From positions 6,716,001-6,780,000 of the forward strand of contig CM072343.1 of the NCBI GenBank assembly GCA_036874045.1: DNA of 64,000 bases, read 5' to 3'. The position numbers and the translations under genes were made by a program. Numbering within the stretch: the stretch's first letter is position 1; each line of letters begins with the position of its first letter. Below, in pieces: positions 33,173 through 45,179 of the stretch. This stretch comes from Cymodocea nodosa. Lineage: Eukaryota > Streptophyta > Magnoliopsida > Alismatales > Cymodoceaceae. The notes beneath the pieces were generated by a model. The model ran no database searches and was not told the origin of the DNA. It saw only the letters and a program-made list of their open reading frames with translations.

Positions 33173-35365
33173 ATGGCATATGCTGATACTCAAAGATTTC
33201 TGAAACCTGTAGTTAGCATATGTGAATTTTGCAATTTGGAAGGTCAAGACATCTCTGATTGTCTGAAACTAAGATGATTGCAGATGGTTAGATCATGTGA
33301 ATAACAAATAAATTATCTTCAATATAATAGAGCTGAGTACAAGAATCCTATAATTTACCCAATTGATGGTCAGCTTAGAACGTGTAATATGTTGAGAGAC
33401 AAGGAAGTTTGGGATAGGTATGACAGACTAGAGCGTAGCTTAGAGTAAAACATAGACAAAATGGAACAATATATGTGTCAGCAACAAGAAGTCAACCAAT
33501 TAAACTATAAGGAAGAATATATAGAACCTAAAATTGATATCATTTACGAAACTAAAAAAACCATAATGAAAATTGATCAAAAATTGTATGCAATAAGATT
33601 AAAAGATCTAGAAAGAAAACTAAAAGCATTGGATGAATTTACAATGAAACTACAAGTCATGCAATAGGAAAACACAAATGAAAACTTTAATTTTATAGAA
33701 GTGCATAATTTGCAAGATATACAAAAAAAATAAAATACCAATGCAATAGAATTTAAAGAATGCAATTTAAAACTAAAAATAGTTGAAGATCATAAGCATG
33801 AAAATGAAATACAATAACGTCATGAAAGTAATGAAAATCTGGAAGATGTATGTATAACATTAAGATCTGGAATAGATATACCACCAAGAATTCAAAAAGA
33901 AAGTAACACGAAGGTGGATAAGAACAAAATTCCAAATGATAATGAAAATGTAATGTTTGAAAACGTAGAAATCAATGAAGAAAAATCTGAATCTGAAAAT
34001 GAAACTAAAAATGATCAAAAAAATGAAATGAAAGATAAAGAATCTTTTAAATCACAATCATTAGCACTCTATCTTGAAAGATTACAACAAACATTTCCTA
34101 AAAAATAAGAAAAAATTAGAGAAATTTTTGAAAAAGTACAAGTTAATATTCCTTTGTTAGACTTATTGTAGAAAATGCCACATTGTGCTAAATTTCTTAA
34201 GGATTTGTGTACTAAGAAAAGAGAGAGAAAAGTTTTAAGGAAAGTCTTTTTAGCTGAGTAAAGTAGTTCCCTATTTCTACGACAAATTCCTAAAAAGTTA
34301 TCTGATCCTGGAATCCCTGTTATATCATGCACCATAGGAAATACCATTCTAGAAAGAACTTTAATAGACCTAGGTGTACGTATAAATGTCACGCCGAGTG
34401 ATATATTTGCATCCTTAGGATTAAAAGGCTTAATCCCTACTAGGACTATTATTCAATTAGCTGATAGATGTATAAGATACCCTACAGGAAAAATAAAGGA
34501 TGTCTTAATTAAAATTAAAAACTTCATATATCCTATTGATATTGTGATTTTGGATTCCCAACAAATTAAGCATCAAAATCATGACACATCTTTAATTTTG
34601 GGAAGACCATTCTTAGCAACATCAGGGGCTGTTATAAATTGTAAAACTGGAGTAATGAAGTTAGCATATAGTAATGAAGATACTCAATTAAACATTTTCA
34701 AACCAAAAAAGTTTAAGGAGTTAGAAATGTCCTTACATACTATAGACTTTTTAGAAGATGAAGGAGATATGCTAGATGATGTGATTCAAGAAGAACTAAA
34801 TAGTCAACTAAATTCTGAAAATTTAGAAGAAAGTGAAAGCATAAATATAGAAGGAGATCAAGAAGAGATTAATATAGAAAATGAAAATGTTCAATTAGAA
34901 GCTCTAGCTCTTGATGGGTAACATTTAGATTTAAAACCTTTACCTCCTAAAATAACCTATATATTTCTGAAAGAAAAACGAACATGTCTAATCATTATTG
35001 CTTCAGATTTAAAAGAGGATCGAATTTCTAAATTAAAAGATGTCGTAAAAACTTATAAAAAAGCAATAGGATGGACTATGACTGATATAAAAGGGTTAAG
35101 TGCAATTTTATGTTGTCACCACATATATTTAGAAGAGAATGCTAAACCTATTAGAATTCCTAAGAGGAGATTAAATCCAAACCTTAAAGAAGTAGTCAGG
35201 AAAGAAATAATGAAATGGTTAGATAATGACATAATTTATCCGATTTCTAATAGCTCATGGGTTAGTCCAATCCATGTAGTTCCTAAGAAATCAGGATTAA
35301 CAATTATTAGGAACGAAAGTCAGGACTTGATACCTACTAGAATTCAATCAGGCTAGAGAGTGTGT
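33173..35365 (+). pseudogene. Gypsy B pol, 5' part (zinc knuckle, protease, start of RT)
   Basis: The start MAYADTQRFLKPVVS lies about 100 bp after the LTR. The zinc knuckle CEFCNLEGQDISDC has lost its His (Gln instead). A Glu/Lys-rich linker follows, then the Athila-type motif VQVNIPLLDLL. The protease region holds ISCTIGN, LIDLG and LGRPFLATSGAVINCKTG. RT starts with IYLEENAKPIRIPKRR and SSWVSPIHVVPKKSG. The frame is continuous for 731 codons with no frameshift but about eleven nonsense codons, mostly TAA, several facing CAA in gypsy D. At 35366 gypsy C interrupts it just after RVC. No gag capsid domain lies between LTR and zinc knuckle. Confidence 0.9.
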
Positions 35366-38217
35366 TGTTTGGGGTTTATTAACTTCTTAAACTTGTTTAA
35401 TTCGACTTTATACTTATATCAATAATTACTTTTAGAAGTAAACAAACAACCTTTCCCACAAATTAGATATTAATTTCAATTTGTGTTTTAACTGCAAGTG
35501 CATAGTGTATATTGTATTTGTGTGCAAGTACAGGTCGATCCCATAGAGATTAAGTAAGAATTGTATACTGTTTTGATTTTTATATTGGAGTTTATGTGTT
35601 CAGTTAAGCACTCCCTTGAGTTACAGTTAACACAACAGACTTAGTTCATTGAGTTATGGCTAACTCAACGGATTGATCTCGTGGACTTAAGTTAACTCCA
35701 CGAGTCTAATTTTTCCAATTGAATATTGTTAATTACAAAGGAATTTGGCCAACCATTGGGCAGTTCCATAGAGTGTAAATAATATCAATTAAGCTCTTTA
35801 ATGTTATTTAACATTAGATTTATCATTAAGCAACACTAACATTCAGATATTTCAAACAGTAACCATTAAAATCTTTAAGTATCTGGAATGAATTAATTTC
35901 AGTAAACTGTAAAACTATTTTCTATTTTCTGAATCAAATAAACATAAAACATTCACAATACTGACAATGATAACATTAATCACGATACAAAACAAACAAT
36001 ACAACACTTTAATACTAAATGTAAACACAGATAATTTTTTTTTGGTATTTTTGTTTTGATATGTTCCTGAAGATGAATGAAAGGTGAAATGTAAAAATCT
36101 CTATTGATAGTAAAAACTTCTGTCACTACATGTGACGCGATTACACCACTAAAAATTTAATCACTTACAATCCTGTCTCCTCTTTCTATAGAATCGCGAG
36201 TCCAAAATTGTAAGATGATCTCCTCTTCAGCATACTGGCATCAACCCGAAACCAAGGTTAGAAGGTTTACGATCTCCTAAGATATGAGTCGGTGCTTGGT
36301 GAAAATGGCTTCCCTTCCCACGATGCGATCACTCCTCACGGTGGTTGTCAAGCACTATGTTTGGCTCGAAATCGACTCGACATCAGGAAAGTTTCCTCAC
36401 AGACCTCCGATGGTTGGTGATTATGGTGGTGGTGTGGAGCTTTAGGGAACTTCTGACTCTTCCTACAGTTAGCGCGGTCCTCCACCTCCTACACACACTA
36501 TTTTTCTTCATCTTTTACATTTCTTACAGTAGCAACTGCTCCTGCTTAGATGATTGGTTGGATTTCCTTCATTCATATCAACGATGGTGATTTCTTCTTC
36601 CTTCTATGAATGAATTCTTGCGTGATACGTGCAATCGTGGTTTTCCTTCGAATGTCTTATTTCTGCAATTGCTATAGTGGCATATTAGTCTTCATTTTAG
36701 TCGAACACTTATCCTTTAAGTCCTGTGGAACTCGAATATTTATCTTTAACTCTTCAAGTTTTTGCACCTGCAAAACACATGACAGAATATAGAAAACTTA
36801 TCTGTTCATTAGTCATTTTATAAAACTTGAACAATTATCTAATAAAAACTCGAACAGTTATCTATCCATGCATATAAAAACTCAAACAGTTATCTAACTC
36901 TTCGATTTTCATTACCGAATGCACATGGAAAACATGTGACAACTTAAAACATTAAAAAACACACGTGCCAATAACTTAACTATACGAGTTCGGATATTTC
37001 AGATACTTACAACCTTAACTATCTGATGCCCAGATGCATTTCAGATAGTTACCAGATAACCTTTCGATAGATAACTTAAGTCATGCATTAAGGTTTCTAC
37101 ATGTGTACTTCAGAAAATAATAAAATATTCTTTAAGCATTTAGAACATAACTGTCCAGTACATTAAACATAACTCTCCAAAATAATAAAAAATTTGGATA
37201 CTTAAGGATTTCACAACTTGTAATTCACTAATAGTTCAGAAATGTACTAAATTAACGATAATTCCTTGCAATTATGCAGATTCCTTCATTAAAGCATAAA
37301 ACAGTGCAATTATAACATAATGGCTTAATTCTCATATGATAAGCTAAATATTATGCAATTAACCATCATTTAACCGTTAATATTATGCACTTTTTCATCT
37401 AAACACTTATTTTTGCACCTGCAAAACACGTGACAGAACATAGAAAAGTTATCTGTTCATTAGTCATTTTATAAAACTCGAACAATTATCTAATGAAAAC
37501 TCAAATAGTTATCTATCCAGGCATATAAAAACTTGAAAATTATCTAACTCTTCGATTTTCATTACTGAACGCACATGGAAAACACATGACAACTTAAAAC
37601 ATTAAAAAAAAAAATGTTCAGATTACTTAACTATACGAGTTCGGATATTTCAGATACTTACAACCTTAACTATCCGATACCCAGATGCATTTCGGATAGT
37701 TACTAGATAAGTTAAGTCATGCATTAAGGTTTCTACATGTGTACTTCAGGAAATAATAAAATATTCTTTAAGCATTTAAAACATAATTGCCCGATACATT
37801 AAACATAACACTTCAAAATAACAGAAAATTTAGATACTTAAGGATTTCATAGCTTGTAATTCACTAACAGTCTAGAAATGTACTAAATTAATGGTAATTC
37901 CTTGCAATTATGCAGATTCCTTCATTAAAGCATAAAATAGTGCAATTATAAAATAATGGCTTAATTCTCATATGATAAGCTAAATATTATGTAATTAACC
38001 ATCATTTAACCGTTAATATTATGCACTTTTTCATTCTAAACACTTATATTATAACCATTAAGTTAATATGTTAACTATGATATACATATCTGTTTAACTA
38101 ATAATATTACTATTAGTGAATAATGCTTATAATACTATAATTAAGTATAAGGGTATTTTAGTAACCTTCTTAACCATCATTTAACCGTTAATATTATACA
38201 CTTTTTCATTCTAAACA
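35366..38217 (-). mobile_element. Gypsy C 3' LTR (2852 bp, with internal tandem duplication)
   Basis: The plus strand begins TGTTTGGGGTTTATTAAC and ends CATTCTAAACA, followed by the PPT. The family core is intact to about 36684 (GTGGCATATTAG). The next about 300 bp (CTTCATTTTAGTCGAAC...) are unlike the other family LTRs and match the copia-5 LTR in reverse. A unit of about 650 bp (36761-37410) is then repeated at 37412-38047, each copy ending with an LTR-start sequence. It inserted in the RT of gypsy B. Confidence 0.85.
36761..38047. repeat. Tandem duplication (about 650-bp unit) within gypsy C LTR
   Basis: TTTGCACCTGCAAAAC begins both units (36761 and 37412). Both run through the copia-like block, the GGATAGTTA array and the conserved LTR-start region to TTTTTCAT(T)CTAAACACTTAT. 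The second copy is slightly shorter and diverged. Confidence 0.85.
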
Positions 38218-41186
38218 CTTCCCCCATACTTAAATTTTGCTAGTCCCTTAGCAAACTAAGATCTAACTAGTTGGTCTCTCTAAAGTGCTAGAATTAATTC
38301 TTCCTTTTGTTCTTCTTTAGAATAATAAATTAGATTACTATATAGATATTCTGTATTTTTTAGTAATCTGTTTTAACTTTGTTTTCTCCTCTACAACCTG
38401 CAAATATATTTAAAACATATGTAAATTACATACAAAATATATCAGCATCATATAGGTGTTAATTATATTATCATTTTTCTTCTTTTCAAATATCTGTTAT
38501 CTTGAATTTCCTAATATGATTTCCAGAACAAATTTCAACTACATATGAATCAAAACACAATCCAATTCAATATGATTAAAACAAGTAGAATAATGAATTG
38601 TATCTCAAATAAACAACTTCAAAAGTCTATTCTAGATTCATACTTCAGCAATCTTAGATAACAGAAAATATACTCGATTCAAAAGATATCTGTATTTCAC
38701 TAAACACTTTTATCTTTTCAGAACAGTATATGCATATTTGTACTTTAAAAGTTAATTTGAAAAGCTTGAATCATAAGAGAGCTTTCTAGTGTACCCATGT
38801 ATCGAGCTTTTAGTCAACAATTCCTCTTGTAGGAGGTATCAATTTCATTAACAATTCTGTTGACGGGGTTAGGTACTGCTTGCATTGGCAATCCTCTAGT
38901 AGGTCTAACTTCCATTGATTCTAGCAGTGCCATGAAGCTATACATTTCTGATCAAGGTATTATTGGTATAGGCTTAATTCTCATATGATAAGCTAAATAT
39001 TATGCACTTTTTCATTCTAAACACTTCCCCCATACTTAAATTTTGCTAGTCCCTTAGCAAACTAAGATCTAACTAGTTGGTTTCTCTAAAGTGCTAGAAT
39101 TAATTCTTCCTTTTGTTCTTCTACAGAATAATAAATTAGATTACTATATAGATATTCTGTATTTTTCAGTAATCTGTTTTAACTTTGTTTTCTCCTCTAC
39201 AACCTGCAAATATATTTAAAACATATGTAAATTACATACAAAATATATTAGCATCATATAGGTATTAATTATATTACCATTTTTCTTCTTTTCAAATATC
39301 TGTTATCCTGAATTTCCCAATATGTTTTCCAGAATAAATTTCAACTACAAATGATTCAAAACACAATCCAATTCAATATGATTAAAACAAGTAGAATAAT
39401 GAATTGTATCTCAAATAAACAACTTCAAAAGTCTATTCTAGATTCATACTTCAGTAATCTTAGATAATAGTGCAATTATAACATAATGGCTTAATTCTCA
39501 TATGATAAGCTAAATATTATATAATTAACCATCATTTAACCATTAATATTATACACTTTTTCATTCTAAACACTTCTCCCATACTTAAATTTTGCTAGTC
39601 CCTTAGCAAACTAAGATCTAACTAGTTGGTCTTTTTACAGTTACTAGAATTACTTCTTCAAAATACATAAATTAGATTACTATATAGATATTTTGTATTT
39701 TCAGCAATCTATTTTAACATTGTTTTCTCCTCTTCAACTTGCAAATATATTTAAAACATATGTAAATTACATACAAAATATATTAGCATCACATAGGTAG
39801 TAATTATATTATCATTTTTTCTTCTTTTTAAATATCTGTTATCCTGAATTTTTCAATATGATTTCTAGAATAAATTTCAACTACTTATGAATCAAAACAC
39901 AATCAAACTCAATATGATTAAAGTAAGAAGAATAATGAATTGTTTCCCAGATAAACAACTTCAAAAGTCTAATCTAAATTCATACTTTAGCAATCTTAGA
40001 TAACAGAAAATATACTCGATTCAAAAGATATCTGTATTTCACAAAACACTTTTATCTTTTCAAAACAGTATATGCATATTTGTACTTTAAAAGTTAATTT
40101 GAAAAGCTTGAATCATACAAGAACTTTCTAGTGTACCCATATATTGAGCTTTTAGTCAACAATCTCAGATCTGATCAGGATCTTAGGTTGCCAGATTTAA
40201 AGAGTCCTTTTTGAGGTCAACAATCCTTACATACCTATCTGCTCAAGTACAAAAGGCTCGTGATCAAACAAGTTAATAAACTCTCAAAGTTTTTCTCTTT
40301 TTTTTCCCTCTTTTTTCTTTTCAACATAGTATATATATGTATTTTATTAATACAGATGCAATAAAACACAAATCTCATATAGTCCTACTTCTATTATTTA
40401 CTGAAAATATGAATCCATATCAATAAGCTCATACTTTTTTTGTAGTTTAATAAGATCTATATATAAATCATTCTACAAGTTTAATCACTCAAATTAAATG
40501 TATCCTTGATCATATGTATTTCATTTAATCCAAAAATCAACATTTCAACTCTTTTAGGATTTCAGATAATTTAATGAGTTTCAATTAAGCATTTTCTTTT
40601 TAAAATCATGAAACTGTTAAACTCATAAAATTCAGCAAAAACATAAGATACTATATCTAGATTTGTATGAATAGTAAAATTTTGTAGCATCTTATATAAG
40701 ATTATAAATATAACATTAAAGTAGTTACAGTTCTTAAAAATTTGATAGTCTCAATTATTAGATAGTTACAGAAAATTCATAAAAATTTTCAATTTCCACA
40801 GAACTTTTGCAGTACCATTCTAATTCCTCTAATTAACAAAATTACTTGGTTGTTAATCAAATTACCTCCCCCCATACCTACATTTTGCATTGTCCTCAAT
40901 GTAAAAGATTTTACAGTAAATTCAATAAATGTTAGTAGGCAGGAATATTGTTTCGTTGACTTAGCACCTAACTCAACGAACTTAATTCGTTGAGTTAATG
41001 AATAACTCCATGAACTTAGTTTACTCTACATTCAGGATAAGTAATCAATTACATACCTTGTTCTTTTGTATCTCCTTCAATATCTTCCAACTTTTGATTT
41101 TGAAAAACTTTTCATTCACAAATAAAAGCAAAATATATAACAAAATAATAAAACATAAATTGTTAATTCAATGTCCTTTGTGGAAC
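38218..41186 (-). other. Gypsy C 3' noncoding region, rearranged, with three PPT/LTR-start junctions
   Basis: There is no gene. The PPT (minus GTATGGGGGAAG) is at 38218-38229. The block that follows it is repeated at 39024 and, with a slightly changed PPT (CTTCTCCCATAC), at 39573. Each repeat is preceded by a short stub of LTR start (about 38950-39023 and 39466-39572). A misplaced piece of the gag 3' end lies at 38826-38924 (it matches 58945-59045). A second purine tract (minus GTATGGGGGGAGG) is at 40865-40877. Dyads of the GTTGAGTTA type are at 40951-41015. D inserted at 41187. Confidence 0.8.
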
Positions 41187-43414
41187 TGCTTGGATTTTCC
41201 CAACACGACACCATAAAAACTTGGATTTGTTACTTCTATTTTTACTTAGTTAATTTATCTTTATGCCTATTTTTTTTTAGAAGTAAACAAACAACCTTTA
41301 ATACAATTTAGATATTAATTCCAATTTGTACTTTAACTGCAAGTGCACAGTGTCAATTGTATCAGTGTGCAAGTACAGGTCGATCCCACAGGGAATTGTT
41401 AAAGAGTTGAGAACTGTCCGTTTGTTAACAATCAAATTTATATATTCAATAAGCTCTCCGTTGAATTACAATTAACTCAACAAACAAAGTTCGTTAAGTT
41501 ATGGCTAACTCAACAGACTAACCTCGTGGACTTAAGTTAAGTCCACGAGCCTGTCTTTTCTTTTTAATACTACTATTTATAGAGGAATTCGGCCAACCAT
41601 TGGGCGATTCCACAGATTGAAAATAACATCAATTAAGCTCTTTAATGTTAGTAAACATTGGATTTATCATTAAGCATACTAACATTCAGATAATTCAAAC
41701 AGTAACTATTAAAATTTTTAAGTCTTTTGAACAAACCAATTTTAGTAAACTGTAAAACTAAAACTAACATAAAACAATCGCAACACTGATAAAGATAACA
41801 TTAATCACGATACAACACAAACAATACAACACTCAAATACAACATATAAACATAGATAAATTGTTTTTGGTATTTTTGTTATAATATGAACATGGAAATG
41901 GGCGAAAGGTGAAATGTAAAGTAATCTCAGTCGATAGTAAATACTTCTGTCACTACATACAACAAAATTACATCACTGAAAATTAAACCACTTACAATTC
42001 TGTCTCCTCTCCCTATAGAATCACGAGTCCAGAATTGCAAGATGATCTCCTCTTCAGCATACAGGAATCAACTTGAAGCCAAGGCTAGAAGCTTTACGAT
42101 CTCTTGAAATATGAGTCGGCGCTTGGTGAAAATGGCTTCCCTTCCTGCGACGCGATTGCTCCTCATAGTGGTTGTTAGGCACCGTGTTTGGCTCGGAATC
42201 AACCCAGCATCAAGAAAGTATTCTCACAAACCTCCGATGGTTGGTGATTGTGGTGGTTATGGTGGTGGTAATGATGGTTGGTGTGGTACTTCAGAGAATT
42301 GCCGACACTATCTATAGAAAGCTCGATGCTCCTCCTCTGTACACACTAGCCGCCCATCGATCACACATAGTTTACTTCTTTTTGTTCTTTTCTTTTATAT
42401 TTCTTCAGTGGTAACTGCTTCTGCTTGAATAGTTGGTTGGATTTCCTTCATTCATATCAACGACGATGATTTCTTCCCCCTTCGACAAGTGAATTCCTGC
42501 GTGATACGTGCGATCGTGGTTTTTTTCTTCCAACTGTCTGTTCCTGCAACCGCTACAGTGGCATATTAGAAAATAAATAGTCCGTGGAGTTACAGATAAC
42601 TCAACGGACTTTCTTCATTGATTTAACTATAAAACACGTGCATAAATTTAACTATTCGATGCTTAGATGCATTTCGGATACTTATAAACTTAACTATCCG
42701 ATGCTCAGATACATTTCGGATAGTTACAAATAACTCACTAATATATAACTTAAGTAAATCTACCAGATCTCGACACATGTCAGCAGTAGTTTAATAATAA
42801 AAGAAACATTTCAGAGAGTTACAAGTCTAACTATCCAATGCTCAGATGCATTTCAGATAGTTATAGATAACTCACCGAAAATCCACTTAAGTCACTTTCC
42901 CAGAACATGACACATGTCCACAGCTATTTTATAAATAAAAAGAGATTTCGGAGAGTTACACATATAACTGTCCGATGCCTAGCTGTAATTTCGGATAGTT
43001 ATAGATAACTCACCGAAAGTTCACTTAAGTCATGCATTATGGTTTCGACATGTGTACTTCAGAAAATAATAAAATATTCTTTTAAAACATAACTGCTCGA
43101 TAGTTTAAACATAACTATCCAATACATGTTCGGTATGTTAAACATAACTGTCCGAAATATGTTTGGTATGTTAAACATAACTGTCCGAAATATCAGAAAA
43201 TTCAGATACTTAAGAATTTCGCAGCCTCCAACTTATTGATAGTTCAAAAATGTACTAAATTGACATTAATTCCCCCAATTTAAGCAGATTCTTTAATTAA
43301 AGCATATAACAGTGCAATTATTGCATAATGGCTTAATTCTCATATGATAAGCTAAATATTATGCAATTAACCATCATTTAACCGTTAATAATATGCACTT
43401 TTTCATTCTAAACA
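41187..43414 (-). repeat. Gypsy D 3' LTR (2228 bp)
   Basis: The plus strand begins TGCTTGGATTTTCC and ends CATTCTAAACA, next to the PPT. It carries all family modules: GTTGAGTTA dyads (41456-41550), TCGATCCCACAGGGA, a TATA-like AATATAAAAGAAAAG on the minus strand near 42390, and the GGATAGTTA/TAACTATCC array (42640-43200). Confidence 0.92.
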
Positions 43415-43426
43415 CTTCCCCCATAC
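43415..43426 (-). other. Gypsy D polypurine tract
   Basis: The minus strand reads GTATGGGGGAAG immediately before the LTR start TGTTTAG. It fixes the orientation and the LTR boundary. Confidence 0.9.
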
Positions 43427-45179
43427 CTAAATTTTGCTAGTCTCTTAGCAAACTAAGATCTAATTAATTGGTCTTTCTAAAAGTGCTAGAATTAATTCTT
43501 CCTCTTTCTTTTTTCTTCTGTTCAGCATAAGAATATATATTCTGTATGTTTCAGTAATCAACTTGCAAATATACTTAGAATATATGTAAATTACATACAA
43601 AGTATATCACCATCACATAGGTGTTAATTATATTATCATTTGTTCTTCTTTTCGTCATCTATCATCCTGAATTTTCCAATAAGATTTCTAGAAGAAATTT
43701 CAACAACATACGAATCAAAGTACAATCCAATTCAATATGATTAAGACAAGTAGAATAAAGAATTGTATTTCCATTAAAACAACTTCAAAAGTCAATTCCA
43801 TATTCATATTTCAACAATTCTAGATAACAGAAAATATACTCGATTCATAAGATATCTATATTTCACAAAACACTTGTATCTTTTCAAAACAGTATATGTT
43901 TTTTTTTTTTTTTTGTACTTTAAAAGTTAATTTGACAAGCTTGAATCATACAAGAGCTTTCTAATGTACCCATGTAACGAGCTTTCAGTCAACAATCCTA
44001 GATTTGATCAAGATCTTAGGTTGCTAGATTTCAAGAGTCCTTTTTTAGGTCAACAATCCTTACATACCTATCTACTCAAGTATAAAAGGCTCGTGATCAA
44101 ACAAGTCAATAAACTCTCAAATTTTTTTTTTCAATCAAAATACACACAAAACAAATTATTAATCACATACTGTATATGTACGTATTTCATTAATACAGAT
44201 GCAGTAATCACCAATCTAATATAGTCCTGCTTCTATCATTTACTAAAAATATGAATCCATAACAATAAGCTCATACTTTTTTCTGTAGTTTAATAAGATA
44301 TACACATAAATCATTCTACAAGTTCAATCAGTCAAATTAAATGTATCTTTAATCATATGTGTTTCATTTAATCTAGAATTCACATCTCAGCTCCTTCAGG
44401 ACTTGAGATAATTTACTAATTTTTCATTAAGCATTCTGATTTCATTTTAAAATCATGAAACTGTTAAACTCATGAAATTCAGAAAAAACATAAGATACTA
44501 TATCCAGATTTGCATAAATAGTAAATTCTATAGCATCTTATATAACCTTCTAAATATAACATTCAAGCAATTACAGTTTATATAAATTTTATAGTCTCAA
44601 TTATCGGATAGTTACAACAAGTTCATAAAAATTTTCAATTTTCACAAAACTTTGCAGTACCATTTTAATTCCTTTAATTAACAAACTTACATGGCTGTTA
44701 CTTTAATTACCTCCCCCCATACCTACATTTTGCATTGTCCTCAATGTAAAAGATTTGACAATAAATACAGTAATTGCAGTAGGCATGAATACAATTTCTT
44801 TGATTTAAAATTCAAGATAAGTAATTAGTTACATACCTTGTTTTATTTGTATCTTCTTCTACATATTCCGATTTTTGATTCTGAAAAACTTTTCATTCAC
44901 AGATAAAAGTAGAATATAAAACAAAATAACATTTAACAAATATTAATAAACTAGTGCCTTGTGTGAAACCCAGGCTCCTATGCCCTTTGGTGGCTCACAA
45001 GCAAGCTAGTTGGTTTCCCAAAATAGATACCAACAAACTGGATTGATATTTTGTTTTTGTTTTTGTTTTTTTTCTTTTATAAAATACAAATGAAAACTAA
45101 ATTTTTTTCTTTTTTCTATTTTTTTTATTTTAAAAATAAATGCAGAATACACACAACATTAAACACAGAAAATCACAGC
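43427..45179 (-). other. Gypsy D 3' noncoding region
   Basis: No coding sequence is recognised. It is AT-rich, with a poly-T run near 43899-43914 and a second purine tract (minus GTATGGGGGGAGG) at 44710-44723 followed by a context resembling that of the main PPT. Near 44970-45030 lies GGCTCCTATGCCC...CACAAGCAAGCTAGTTGG, also found in C at 57433-57475. Confidence 0.7.
44710..44723 (-). other. Secondary purine tract of gypsy D
   Basis: On the minus strand this reads GTATGGGGGGAGG, nearly the same as the main PPT and conserved in C at 40865-40877. It may be an internal second plus-strand primer site; that is inference. Confidence 0.5.

Noticed and set aside
40865..40877. Second purine tract as the true 3' LTR boundary
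   Set aside because: No LTR start (TGTTTAG) follows it in C or D; the tract next to 43414 does have one.
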